Shown piece by piece: positions 23,666 to 34,491 of a DNA stretch of 64,000 nucleotides. The stretch's first letter is position 1. Every line of letters begins with the position of its first letter. The DNA lies in NCBI GenBank assembly GCA_025558075.1, contig JAHLKF010000008.1, forward strand, positions 186,001-250,000. The letters are read 5' to 3'. The translations under genes were made by a program, and so were the position numbers. This stretch comes from Gaertneriomyces semiglobifer (lineage: Eukaryota; Chytridiomycota; Chytridiomycetes; Spizellomycetales; Spizellomycetaceae). The notes under the pieces are model-generated. The model had not been told where the DNA came from and did not search any database. It saw only the letters and a program-made list of their open reading frames with translations.

Positions 23666-24935
23666 ATGCAAGTAAGAGTGGACACTACGGGCGCCTATGC
23701 TACCGCTAGCGAGGATGTGAAGACGTTATACGAAACCATAATCAGTGTACAGGGTTGGCGCAAGCAAAAACGCAAATGTATAGGGATAATTGAGGCCGTT
23801 AACCGAAGGCTCTGCAGCCCCCCGCACCGTCTGCATCGCGGCCCCCAGTGGCTATGAGTTCTCAGAGGTCTTGTCAGCAGAAGCGTTCGAAGCAGCTCGC
23901 GCCCGAGTGGAACAGAACAATCCTTCTGACCGAGGAGCAGCTGGTACCTGGTTCCATCTTGCACCACCGGGACTTGACCGAACCGCGTACATTCGAAGCT
24001 CGAACTGGGCGCCTCCAATCAACAAACTGAAAAACCCAATGAAAGTTACTACAACGGTTGTGCAGCGGGTGACAGCCGTGGTACAAATGTTCCTTAAAGA
24101 ACGCGAAAGGTATCGAGAGTATCGACGAACGCGAAAGAGGCTCATGAAAAGTAGACGCAGAAGGAACTATTCGAAATGGAGGATCAAGAGGTGGAGGCGC
24201 GCAAAAAGGAAATATAAGAAGAAGCAACAGAAACAGAAACGGAAGAGACAGAGGAGACGGAAGAGACGGAACCAGGAACCGAATCCGTACCCTAATCTCC
24301 AAGCATTCGTTGAGGAACGAACCTGCTGGAGACAGAATTTCAATGCATTCAGTCAGTTCTCTAACGTGGAGAAGGCGCGTAATCTGAACTCGATGGTGGG
24401 TTGGGCGCAAATGTTGTTCGACGGTCGTGCAAGTGCGGCCGAGTTGGAAGCCAACTTACGAGCTACCTCGGAAGAGCGGCTCAAAATGTGTTGTGCAGCA
24501 ATCTCACGGCAATTACAAATCGCCAAGGCAAAGGGCTTGAAAAAGACATTTGATAATGTAGCAGCGAATGCACTGAAATATCCAAACAATCCTCCTCCGG
24601 CGGACCTTCTATCGACGCTTGACAAAGTTAGATCGTTTTGTTTCCCTAATGATGGTGTTCAAGGGGCAATCGGAGGAATTGTAGATCACTACAACAAGGA
24701 AACGCCCAATCTGGGAATACTCAGCTTTGTATCGCAATGCGCTGAGGACAACTCTGGGGTATATCTCGCCACGCAGGTATTACCAGGCATTGCCGACGTC
24801 AAGGAAGTTGACATCACATGGTATCCACTTGTATGGAAGAGAGGCAAGGTTGAAAGAAAGGACTTATGTGATTGTTGCGATGAGGCATACAAGGATCGGT
24901 TGCCAGTAGTGCTCCAGGCAAATTATGACGGTTGA
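23666..24935 (+). CDS. Unknown protein with a long polybasic segment
   Basis: Modelled as exons 23666-23753 and 23809-24935, about 404 residues, joined in phase through a 55-nt intron (GTTGGC...CGAAG). The downstream frame has no ATG before 24039, so the two-exon model is preferred but uncertain. About 60 residues (nt 24100-24280) are dominated by Arg and Lys, including KKKQQKQKRKRQRRRKRR, which could bind nucleic acid or act as a nuclear or nucleolar signal. The C-terminal 220 residues have balanced composition and a globular look (NSMVGWAQMLFDGRASAAEL, RKDLCDCCDEAYKDRLP). I recognise no family. The polybasic part comes from purine-rich DNA that is also open in a second frame, so its boundaries need transcript support. 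Confidence 0.45.
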
Positions 24936-24936
24936 A

Positions 24937-25030
24937 ATTAACAAAAGTTCCCCCCCCCCACAAACCTTTTGAATGTATCGTACGTATTTCGTGTTGCGGA
25001 ATCGAACCCATGAAGATCACGTGCTCCCAA
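24937..25030 (-). repeat. Possible degenerate copy of the SINE-like element
   Basis: On the minus strand GGGTTCGATTCCG (a B-box match, about 24998-25010) is followed by a G run and AACTTTTGTTAATTT, similar to the tail found at 19 kb. No A box or cloverleaf is visible. Confidence 0.3.
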
Positions 25031-25123
25031 ATAGTATTACGTCATCATAGTAATTGAACAGCCACAAGGCGTGTCTTTGGTTGTCCGTCTGCAAAGTGTT
25101 CCATTTCTTAGTAGCTACTGCGA

Positions 25124-26467
25124 ATGTCATGGGACTGGATATTCTCATTTCACGTTGAAGGAAAGGGAACTGGAGAAGGGCATTGTAACTACAGTGGGGA
25201 GACGGGAAAGATGGAGATAAAAAAGAGTGACGCCCCAGCGGTGCAGGAAGCGTCTAAGAAGGGTGACCCAAGCGGGTCGTTGCCAAATGTAGAACCGTCA
25301 ACGCCATCGGCTATCTCAACAACAACAGCTACATCAATACCTCCGTCTTCACTATCATCGACCCTGATCCCCACTCTGCAGTGGATCTACAACATCACCA
25401 CGCCGAGCACCTACGACGAATCTGGTCGTCCACGTAATAGAAAGAAACGCCGCCGCACAACAGACGAAGAACATGCAGCCTTGGAAGCCGCATACAGGCT
25501 CGACCCACAGATGCCACCGCGCGAACGTGAGAAACTCGCCAAAACACTGAACATGCCGGTCAAATCCGTTCAGATCTGGTTTCAGAACCGGAGGCAAACG
25601 GCAAAGAAGACGCAGGATGGTACGTGGAGTGGAATGGGAAAGTGGCAGCGCACTCCGTATCGAGTGGAGAATGGGTTCAAGGTGGTTGGACCGGAGCATG
25701 TGGTGACGCCGCCCACTACCGAAACCATTGAACCCCACGATCATGCTGGAGTGGTGGATGCTGTGCATGCGTTAATTGGGTTATCGCAGGGTTCGGAGGA
25801 TGGATTGATGTCAAGCACCAGCTCGAATTCAGTCTCCTTATCAAATGTTAAGGCGGCCACGGACAAGACACCCACAATAACGACCAGCAGCGCGGGAGGT
25901 AGCTGTAGAGCGACTGCGGCGGCACTGGCGAGTATCCAAGCCGCCGCCCACGCAGGGATGATGATGCGGCATAGTGGCTCATCTTATGCGAAAGTACCGA
26001 TGCCGTTCCCTGTGACCGTGCCATTACCGTTCCCGACAACGGCATCCCGCATACCATCCCCGCCATTACAGGACCCGCTTCGTCCACCGCCTTCGTTACA
26101 TACTGAATCAACACCACCCCAAAAAGAGACTTCACCACGCAACAAGGCATCCGCAGCGACGTCCACACCAGTCACCTCACCTACATTACCACCGCCCCCA
26201 CTACCAACACTTCCACTACCATTACAGGAAGAACAACCGCCTTTAGTTCCCGTGCTCGTCCAAACCTTTTCATCTCTCTCCAATGCATCCACCACCAACA
26301 GCCAAGAAACATATTTCAATTTCGCCGGATATGAAGCGGGAGAAGGACTACTGAGTGTAAGCGCGAGTGTAGGTGATGCACAACAGACAGGTTCATTGAA
26401 CAGTAGTAGCAGAAGTCGGGTTGAGGACAAGGGCAATAATGATACCAGTGGTTCCAATGTCAAATAG
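25124..26467 (+). CDS. Homeodomain transcription factor
   Basis: Single exon, 447 residues, starting at the ATG at 25124; a second ATG at 25210 is an alternative. A 60-residue homeodomain lies at about residues 107-164, opening with a basic arm (RKKRRRTTDEEH) and containing the helix-3 signature VQIWFQNRRQ (WFQNRR at residues 152-157). Spacing is that of a typical, non-TALE homeodomain. The remainder is Ser/Thr/Pro-rich and low in complexity (runs such as PTLPPPPLPTLPLP), as expected for disordered activation regions. It should bind DNA in the nucleus; in fungi such proteins control development or mating, but nothing here tells which. No mating-type partner gene is next to it. Confidence 0.88.
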   Translation: MSWDWIFSFHVEGKGTGEGHCNYSGETGKMEIKKSDAPAVQEASKKGDPSGSLPNVEPSTPSAISTTTATSIPPSSLSSTLIPTLQWIYNITTPSTYDESGRPRNRKKRRRTTDEEHAALEAAYRLDPQMPPREREKLAKTLNMPVKSVQIWFQNRRQTAKKTQDGTWSGMGKWQRTPYRVENGFKVVGPEHVVTPPTTETIEPHDHAGVVDAVHALIGLSQGSEDGLMSSTSSNSVSLSNVKAATDKTPTITTSSAGGSCRATAAALASIQAAAHAGMMMRHSGSSYAKVPMPFPVTVPLPFPTTASRIPSPPLQDPLRPPPSLHTESTPPQKETSPRNKASAATSTPVTSPTLPPPPLPTLPLPLQEEQPPLVPVLVQTFSSLSNASTTNSQETYFNFAGYEAGEGLLSVSASVGDAQQTGSLNSSSRSRVEDKGNNDTSGSNVK

Positions 26468-26662
26468 CATCTCGCATACGTGCTCATGCTCGTGGTTGAC
26501 ATTTTTCAGTCCAATGGCTACGGCAACGATTTATCACATTCATCGCTGAATCCAACAAATGACCTTCTGTAGATGCGCATTGCCCGGTTCATGGCATCTC
26601 ATGGTAAGTACCTGCATTCAATCCCAAACTTAAGGCGCGTATTTTGCCGATGCGTGTGCGAA

Positions 26663-26673
26663 CCCTAACCCTA
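26663..26673. promoter_or_regulatory. Telo-box-like motif
   Basis: CCCTAACCCTA, nearly two telomere-type repeats, lies 208 bp upstream of the carrier start. In fungi and plants such boxes can bind telobox factors. Function here is inferred from sequence only. Confidence 0.3.
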
Positions 26674-26880
26674 GCGCGATGTGTGACATTTTGGAAACTC
26701 GACGACCAAACCAGCGAAGCCTATGAGTAGCGTTGAATTGTACTTAGATCCTTGCGTTCTTATTACTCTGCCCTTGATCCCGATTGAGTTTTTTGGACAG
26801 GAAGGGTAAAGGGCTCAACAGGGGTGGGAGAGAGGAAATTTGGGGGAGTGATTTGGAAGTAGAGACAGGGATATGCAACC

Positions 26881-27963
26881 ATGGCGCAACCACCAATCTC
26901 AGTTTCCGAAACGGAACCACTACTGTATTCATTGTCATCGTCACCAGCGGCCCTAGCGGCTGCGCAATTACAAGCAGGAGATGCCGAAAAAAGATACCCG
27001 CTGGCTCGTGTAGTCGTCTGCGGCGCTATGGGCGGCCTGACTGCCGACAGCATCATGCATGTGTGAGTATGCTAGGACATCTCGTTCCAAGTCGATACCG
27101 TTTTCTGTGAGATAAATGAGAAATAAATTGGTTAACTTGAGTTCAGATTAGACACCGTCAAAACCCGACTGCAACGTGACGGCACCCTTTCCCGTCCCCG
27201 ATACTCATCTTCAACCATCCGCGCTTTCCGACAAATCCACACCCATGAAGGACTACGAGGTCTCTATGCTGGATTCCCATCGGCCTTTTTGGGCTCCTTA
27301 CTCTCAACATCTGCCTACTTTGCTTCCTACGAGTACTTGAAGCGATATCTCATTGATACGCACCACGTCCCGCCCGGAGTATCCTATTTCATTGCTGGCG
27401 GCGTAGGAGATGTGGTCGCCAGTGTATTCTACGTTCCAAGTGAAGTGATCAAGACTCGCATGCAGTTACAGGGACGGTATAACAATCCGTACAGTGGGTC
27501 GCAGTTCAATTACCGATCAGATACAGATGCTCTGAAATCGGTGTGGAGGAGTAATGGGATACCGGGATTTTATCATGGATACAAAGCTACCTTGATTCGA
27601 GACGTCCCCTTCACCGCCCTCCAATTTACTATTTACGAGCTCTCCTTGCCTCTGATCAAAGAACCGCTACTAGCCGGGTTTTTGGCGGGGACTTTGTCGG
27701 GATACATTACCACCCCGCTAGATGTGGTTAAGACTTACTTGCAAACCAGTAAAACACCATCCGTTGGCAAGTTTGCGGATACAAGAGGTGACACGCACCA
27801 GGTCTGGCGCAGTTTTGGAGAAGTCTTGCGAGGTATTTATGCAACGAGGGGAGTGAGAGGGTTATGGAGCGGATGGGCACCGAGATGTTGTTGGACCGGA
27901 TTTCAGAGCTGCATCATGTTTTTAGGGATGGAAGGGTTATTAAAAGGAAAATGGTTCACTTGA
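26881..27963 (+). CDS. Mitochondrial carrier family protein, MME1-like
   Basis: Exons 26881-27062 and 27147-27963, about 332 residues. The junction is phase 2 and produces the carrier motif HVLDTVKTRLQ. Three carrier repeats are visible: LDTVKTRLQ (the usual Pro is replaced by Val), VPSEVIKTRMQLQGRYNNP, and TPLDVVKTYLQ. The best family match by eye is yeast YMR166C (Mme1), a mitochondrial inner-membrane Mg2+ exporter: shared GDVVASVFYVPSEVIKTR, then NNP(Y/F) and GYKATL(I/A)RD(V/L)PF(T/S)ALQF. Substrate assignment rests on that similarity. The last repeat carries RGVRGLWSGWAPR, the standard carrier gate motif. It should sit in the inner membrane with six helices. Confidence 0.88.
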
Positions 27964-28736
27964 AAACATGCGGTGTGGTGTGACTTGGTGTGTTACGGGG
28001 AGTAGTTTCGTGCTGGTGAGCGGATACCTCCTGAGAAACACACACCAACGCACTCATGGAGAATAGAATAGTTTGTGCATAGCTTTTTCCATCCGACAGA
28101 AAGTTGGATATCTGTAGGTGGAAGAAGTTGATAGGCGACCCCCCCCCCCCCCCGACAGCGGTATATGTTATAGACGGGGACTGTAGCCATATTTATTTTT
28201 GCGGCCAGCTTCGTTACCAAAGTAATATGAATGAAATGAAAACGATGGCAAGCACATGTTAGCCAACCCATAATTTCTCGTTCGCAGTGCCCTGGCATCG
28301 CTCAAAGTTATCCCATTCTAATGCCTCTTTTCACTCTATCGCTTTACTACTTGAATGATGTTCGCTTTCACAAACCAATTCAGTGAGAAAATGCAGATCG
28401 AGTTAAATATTTTCCTCAACCAAATGTGCTTACATAAGGGGCGGTGCTTATCCAAGCCTTAACGCGCGGTTGGGCGTCCACAGCCTCGCCTATTTCCGAT
28501 GACATGCGTCTTGCAAGTCTGGGCTTTTTTTGTATAAAAGACCAGCAGGAAACGAAAGCAAGATCGGGAGATTGAAAGGTGATCAACGACGGGAGGAACG
28601 ATTATACACTTTATACTCTTGATATCAAGTTACGCATTGTAAAGCGCCGCAAACTGAAACGCACAGAATCTTATACCTTGAATTCGCCTTATTCCCAACA
28701 TCTACCGCACGAATACGCATAACTGATAAAATCATC
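27964..28736. other. Intergenic with C15 run and TATA box
   Basis: 773 bp between the carrier and PRELI genes. It holds a run of 15 C (28139-28153) and the promoter of the next gene. No coding signal. Confidence 0.6.
28533..28540 (+). promoter_or_regulatory. Candidate TATA box of the PRELI gene
   Basis: TATAAAAG preceded by a T run, 197 bp upstream of the ATG at 28737. The spacing allows a long 5' UTR. Confidence 0.4.
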
Positions 28737-29552
28737 ATGAAGTTTATGGAAACAGCACATCTCTTCCCATACCCCTTCTCAACGCTGACCACTGCCAACT
28801 ACCGCAAATACCCCAACACTCACTCACCGCATGTGCGATCCGTGGACATTCTTTCCCGCACGGTTCTCCCGAACGGGATCCTCCGAACCGAACGTCTATT
28901 GGGTGTCACACAATCGGTTCCGGCGCTGTTACGAAGAGTGCTGCCCATTCCAGACGTGATGTACTTTCGAGAAGTCTCTTTTCTAGACCGTGGCGAGAAA
29001 TCGTTCGTAGCAGTGAGCAGAAACCTAAGTTTGAGCGAGGTGGTGACTGTAGAGGAACGATGCGAGTTTGCAGATTACAACCCGAATGCCAGTGAGACAT
29101 CATCGGATTCACAAGCGTCGTCGTCGGCGCAATCGGTTATGCCGATACCGACTACGATACAGCCGGATGACGCTAAAACGGTTTTCAAACAACGTGCATC
29201 GATATCTGCTCTGGGTGCACTCAGTTATGTCGCTAGACTCGTTGAAGAAAGTGCGGTGGCTGCGTATGAGCGGAATGCCGTCAAAGGGCGACAAGGTCTT
29301 GAGAGCGTGATTGAGATGGTCAAGCGTGAGGCGGAGGACATTGAACGAAATGTCAGTGAAGGGTTTAGGGAGGTGGAGAGAAGTGTGGAAGAGGGCTTGA
29401 GAGGGGTAGAGAAGGGATTGAGAGAAGTTGAGAGAGAGGTATTGGAGACGGTAAACGAGTTGGAGAGGAAGGTGGATGGAGTAAAGGGGGAGTTGGGCTC
29501 GTGTTGGGAGGAAGGGGTGGAGGGGTTGAGGAAGGGTAGCGTTGGGATTTAG
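28737..29552 (+). CDS. PRELI/MSF1-domain protein (Ups/PRELID family)
   Basis: Single exon, 271 residues. The N-terminal 100 or so residues match the start of PRELI/MSF1 proteins: HLFPYPFSTLTTANYRKYPN, then HVRSVDILSRTVLPNGILRTERLL. These proteins carry phosphatidic acid or phosphatidylserine between mitochondrial membranes with Mdm35/TRIAP1, in the intermembrane space. The C-terminal third (nt 29280-29520) is an extended helix with repeating hydrophobic heptads (VERSVEEGLRGVEKGLREVE), likely a coiled coil or amphipathic surface helix and longer than in yeast Ups1. No clear cleavable presequence, as is usual for the family. Which subgroup (UPS1, 2 or 3) cannot be told by eye. Confidence 0.85.
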   Translation: MKFMETAHLFPYPFSTLTTANYRKYPNTHSPHVRSVDILSRTVLPNGILRTERLLGVTQSVPALLRRVLPIPDVMYFREVSFLDRGEKSFVAVSRNLSLSEVVTVEERCEFADYNPNASETSSDSQASSSAQSVMPIPTTIQPDDAKTVFKQRASISALGALSYVARLVEESAVAAYERNAVKGRQGLESVIEMVKREAEDIERNVSEGFREVERSVEEGLRGVEKGLREVEREVLETVNELERKVDGVKGELGSCWEEGVEGLRKGSVGI

Positions 29553-29806
29553 GGCTCTGGAAATGTAATTCCGACAGTGTTGAATGTGCCCAGCGGGATG
29601 CGTGAATGCGTAGTGGAAGATACCGTGGCTTTTTTGGGGGCGAACAGAGATGATACATATGAAGGTGTTGGGAGGTATAACATGTATCTATGACAAGTTG
29701 ATAACCTCGATAAAACCACATGGCCAGAGTCTCGAAACTCGACAAAAAAGCAGTACAAGTTACAATTATGCATCTATCCTACTGGTTCCATGCCTTCATA
29801 TCGATG

Positions 29807-32800
29807 TTACCGACTTCTCAACATGGGCAGTGCCATTGACCCAAACCCTCCGCCAACCCCCGCGGAGCCCACGCCGCCACTTCCACTCATGCCTCTGTCC
29901 GCCGTGGACACGGGAGTAATCAAAGCCGCTACCAACCGCGCGCTCCCCACTTCTCCGTCCACCACCCGATATTCTACCTTCCTATTTGGCGCTGCGTCGC
30001 GCAACTGTCGCTCCAAACCGGCACACAACGCATGAGCTCTATCCAATTTCCTCTGCATCATTTGCTGTTGGGTTTGCATCTCGCTTTTGAGCTGTTGGTA
30101 CTTATCGCGTAGGGGATACAGGGATTGAACGGTAGTAGTAAGATTTTGGAGTTGCGATTGGAGTGAGGCAATGGTGGAACGGAGCGTTTGGGATTCGGAA
30201 AGGAGATAGCTGCGTTCTCGAGTTAGTGTGTCGATTTTGAGACGCCAGGATTCAATGTCCGGCAGGGTGTGCGGGTCCGGAGTCGTGTCAGTGGGTTTCG
30301 TAAGAAGGGAGTGCGGTGTAGCTGGTTCGATGAAAGCTTATTGGCTGACGGAAAAATGAAAACGCGGGTGTTCAATACTCACATGGGCCGTTGTATGAGG
30401 GGTTTGTGAGTGAGGGATGAGGTTCTCGAGCGGCCTTGTCCATGTTTCCACCAGGCGTGCTGACAAGGCTTGCCCAAGGCGGTCGTTGAGGGGTTGCGTT
30501 CGCATTGGAGCTCGTTTGTGCGACACTGCTCTGAAACCTAGCCAGGATGTAATCGAGTCAGCAATATAATTGGTATAGAACCGTCCAGCTTGAGAAGCGT
30601 CCGGGCCAGTGACGATAAAGCCTACCTTGCTACGAACCTCTCCAGCTCTTCCACTTTGCCCTTCAACTCCCAATTCGCCTTCATTAACTCTGTTCGTTCC
30701 TTTCTCAGCTTCTCTACCATCTCCCTCGCAAGCACATACTTTCTCTCCAAGCCATTTGTGCTCTTCTCATCCACAATTCGTGCTTTTCTTAAAGCAGCAC
30801 GGTCCCCCTGCAGCCGTCGTATCTCCCCTTTCAACATCTGAGACGCGGTATCACTAGTTACGTACGTTTCCTCTAAACGCGCACGGGTCTCGATCAGTTG
30901 TCGCTCGTACACCGTGTTAGCTTCACGCAGCTCTTCAATTAGCACCCGAGATTTCTTCAGTTCCATGTACAGTTTGGCGGCTTCTTGTTTATGTTCCAAC
31001 GCTTCCTCTCTGGCAGCCTTCACCACTTCTTCCGTCTTTTCCTTGACGGTTTCCTGTATATTCAACCGCGTTCTCAGAAATTCATTCTCTCCGTCGACCG
31101 CCTTTCGCCCTTCTTTCTCCGCTAACCCCTTTTTCTGCGCTTCCAACCACAAGTTCTGCAATCGCTCATTCTCCTTGCGTTTTTCCTCCAGTTCTCTCTT
31201 TATGCCCATGACTTCCAACTGGTGCGCCCGAGTTTTATCTTCTTCCTTGGCTTCGCCAAGTTTGGCTTTCAATGCATTTACATCATGTTCCTTCCTCTCC
31301 AACGCATAAATGATCTTCTGACTTTCATGATATAGCGTCTCATAACAGCCCGCCAATTGATTGAAACGAGACTCAAACTTTTGCTTCTCCAACTGCGCTT
31401 GCCGTAGTTGTTCCCGCATTTCCACGACTTGAAGCTTGAGTTCCGAGCTGTCATGGCGGAAGGCAATGACTTTGCTTTCTTCTTCTCTTTGGATCTTGGC
31501 GATCTCAGCTTGCGCCGCGGAACTGATCTGCTCTTCTTTCTGCGCCACTTGGTTGTACAAGTCGGATTGAAGTGTAGTATCGAATTCTTCTTTGAGGTTC
31601 TGGATCTTGGTTTTGAGATCGGAAACAGTGGCGTTCTTGCGGTCGAGTTCGTTTGTTGCTAACTGTTCCATTACACTAGTCAGACTTTATCCACTGGAGC
31701 GTCGTCAGAGATGCAATTTATGTTAATGTTTACCTCGTAGTGTTTGGAAACTTTATCCAGTTCTTGTCGGTAAAGGGACTCCGCGACCTGCGTTTCTACT
31801 AGCTCGTTCCGTACATCGCGACCCCTGGCATCCGTGACATGCAGTTCTTCTCGCAACTTATCAATTGTGTGTTGCAAATTTCGGTTTTCTATACACGGAC
31901 GTAAAGAAGGGCAGGTTCATTAGGGGATGCACAAGAATAACTCGACAAAGCCACACAAAAAAATAAAGACGTGGGAACACCTACCCACTTCCTTGCTTCT
32001 AACTCGGTCTTCGCACTCCTCGTTTTCCTTCTTCACAAGGCGTAATTGGGTCTCCGTTTCCGCCAATTGTAGCCGTAACCTCTCCTTGCTATTTTCGACC
32101 ACTTGAAAGGTTTCGTCACGTTTCGACATGGCCGAGACGGCATCTTCCCATTGCTTCTCAATCGACTGTTTGACGGCCGTGAGATCCGCGAGTTCCCGTG
32201 ACATTTTGGTGAGTGCCTTTTGTGCGGTGGAGGTTTCGTTACGTTGGGCGGTTAGGAGAGCGTCAATTTCCGTTTTTGTCTTTTTCATCTGTTCAAAGAG
32301 AAAGTAATACATTAACAACAGCACTAGTAAGTAGTGTGGTATTCTCACCAAACTTAGCGCACTACATTTTCAACAAGTGGAGAGATAAGCCAACCTACCT
32401 CTTCATACTTCTTTCTCTCTTTCTCAGACGTCTCCTCCGCATCCTTTCTGCGTTGCGTCTCCACATCAAGTTCCTTCTTCAACTTCTCCTCCACCCGTCT
32501 CTGTATCTTCATACTACTGAAACAAGCCGAATTGACTTGATTCATATGCGATAATTTCGTCGTGCTGTCTTGTAAGGATCTCTGCGTGTTCGAGAGCGCT
32601 GTTTGAAGAGACTTGTTAAAGTCGAGGAGTCGGGCGATCTCACGTTCTGCAGCGGTACGATCAGATTCGAGGATAGCCCGCGCATGGAGCGATTGTTGCA
32701 GCACGGATCTCCTATAATTCCAAACAAAAAGGATTCAAGAGAAAAGCAGGAAAATTTCAAAGTCAGCAACCCCCATCGTCCCTTGATCCACTGCACACTT

Positions 32801-33091
32801 ACAGAATAAACGACAACAGGTTTTTCTCACTCACACCCTCGCTAACCCCTCATTCATTCCTCCCACCTGCTTCTGTACCCTCGCCAATTCAACCGCAATG
32901 GTCTGCTTCTCCTCTGCTGTCATTTTGATGTCGTTTTGCGCTTCCCGTAGTGCTTGCTCCAGGGTATCCATTTGGCCATCGACGGCTGAGAGCAGCGTGT
33001 GCTGCAGACGGCTATATGTGTTTTGGAGGATCACGGCATCTTCGCTATCGGCGACGGGAAGCGGTGGCAGAGTGGGGAATTGGGAGAGCAT
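29807..33091 (-). CDS. Long coiled-coil protein, possibly flagellar or centrosomal
   Basis: Seven exons on the minus strand: 33091-32835, 32711-32399, 32288-31985, 31888-31734, 31662-30626, 30537-30383 and 30336-29807, about 916 residues. All junctions keep frame. The last intron is only 46 nt and ends AAG, so it is the weakest. The protein is almost wholly coiled coil (for example KQSIEKQWEDAVSAMSKRDE and YETLYHESQKIIYALERKEH), with a Pro-rich N-terminus (FPTLPPLPV) and a Gly/Ser-rich tail. The QWE-x(6)-M-x-(R/K)RDE stretch resembles segments of axonemal ruler proteins such as CCDC39, and a linker segment recalls CCDC150-type proteins. I cannot assign an orthologue. Its neighbours include a NudE-like gene and, further on, CCDC40. 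Confidence 0.75.
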
Positions 33092-33186
33092 CCTCGTACT
33101 CTCACGAGTGGACTGATCTGTGTTAACTTAAGTACTCTGGATATGATTTATGTTGGTATGATGGCGTAATACAAGTGGTAGAAAAT
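33092..33186. promoter_or_regulatory. Short bidirectional promoter candidate
   Basis: Only 95 bp separate the start of the minus-strand coiled-coil gene from the plus-strand small ORF at 33187. No TATA box is evident. Confidence 0.35.
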
Positions 33187-33414
33187 ATGCCCAAAAACTA
33201 CCATAACGTGGAGGCGACAAAAATCTCCGATGCCCCAACGAAGATGCCGCATTTATTCTCGGGAGATGCAGCTTTCAACTCCGCTGGAATTGGAACTTCA
33301 TCTACTTCTGGATCATCACGCGTGGGAAAATCCCGCGGTAGCTATTTCCGGAAATACAACACATACTCTTGGGAAAACGTTGATAAGAACAAGTTGAAAC
33401 AGCTACGGCAATAA
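33187..33414 (+). CDS. Small conserved-looking ORF, unknown
   Basis: 75 residues from the ATG at 33187; a GTG at 33175 is not preferred. The sequence is polar, with a Ser/Gly-rich middle (GIGTSSTSGSSRVGKSRG) and an aromatic/basic C-terminus (GSYFRKYNTYSWENVDKNKLK). No signal peptide, TM segment or Cys. The non-random C-terminus and position head to head with a coiled-coil gene suggest a real small protein. It could be a small microtubule-associated or axonemal protein, but that is a guess from context. Confidence 0.4.
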   Translation: MPKNYHNVEATKISDAPTKMPHLFSGDAAFNSAGIGTSSTSGSSRVGKSRGSYFRKYNTYSWENVDKNKLKQLRQ

Positions 33415-33522
33415 GGGTATATTCAAAATGGGTTTGTCTATCTATCTACATGCACATCGCTTCAGTAAAACTCCAGAATATGCTACTGGCCTCAAGGGCA
33501 TTGACCTCGGACTCATGAAATA

Positions 33523-34491
33523 CTATTTGCCATCTATCAACTCCTCCACTCCTGCCCCATCTTCCACAGGCAGAACTACGTCCGTAGGCGGACTAAAATC
33601 CAATGTCTCATCATCCACGTTACCACGCGACAGGTCCAACTGACTGTCGACATCAAGGGGTGGAGAGGGCAGCCCCGGGATCACCACGCGTGCCCGCGCA
33701 GACTTTATGCGGATCTCCAATGCTTTGGCTTTATCTACCAATACTTGCAGACTGCTCAACGAGTGCATGATTGGGGTATCCTTCGCAGGTTGACTGGTAT
33801 TTTGCGGGCGCGACTTCGAGTGATTGCGTCCCACCACAACGTCCCCGTCAGTAGTATCCAACCCGCTATCCAACCCTTCAGAATCCTCTAAATCCCTCAC
33901 CACTTCCACCAACGCGCGATTCTCTCTCTCCACCCGTCTCACCTCCTCTCTTAACACTTCGCACCTCCCTCTCAACTCCTCACACTCTTGCTCCATCATG
34001 ACACCCCGCTCAACTTCAGCTTCCAAATCCTCCACCCGTCCCTGCTCAGCCCTTACCCGTTCCTCCAACTCACTATTCACAATCTCCATCGTGGTCAGCT
34101 TTGATTGGGTCTCACTCACAAGCACCTCCAATTGGGCCACTTGACCCGGCAAATCCAGGTGGTGGAGGTTCAAGTACCTGGTTTTCTAGTCGGTGCATTC
34201 CTTGCGTAGCTTCGTTTCGTTTTCTTCGAGGATTTCAATACGCTCTTCGAGTTCTTCTTCGAGGTATTTACTGCTCGCGTGAAAATCATCGTATTCCGCG
34301 CGGAGGTCCTGGAGGTCCCTGCGGGATTGGAGAAGGAGGGTGTACAGTGTGGCCGGGTCGGTTGATGGGGAGATGTCGATGTCGGAGTGGGCGTCAGTGT
34401 CGTTGGATAATGGGTGGGAAGGGCTGGTAAGCGAGTCCATTGACCGGGCGTTATGTAGAGATGGCGGAGGAGTGATGAGGTCGTTCTCCAT
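33523..34491 (-). CDS. NudE/NDEL1-like dynein-Lis1 cofactor, with an in-frame TAG likely removed by a GC-AG intron
   Basis: ATG at 34491; frame continues to 33523. The N-terminal coil LRAEYDDFHASSKYLEEELE resembles the Lis1-binding coil of NudE. The C-terminal SLSSLQVLVDKAKALEIRIK matches the conserved NudE C-terminal motif (leucine-rich, then ALE-x-R-(I/L)). NudE links LIS1 to cytoplasmic dynein at microtubule plus ends and centrosomes. A TAG at 34186-34188 interrupts the coil in frame. A 66-nt intron 34140-34205 with a GCAAGG donor and TCAAG acceptor removes it and keeps both frame and heptads, giving about 300 residues. No GT donor gives an acceptable solution. Alternatives are a nonsense mutation or sequence error. 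LSM4 in this window also needs a GC-AG intron, which supports the splice model. Confidence 0.7.
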
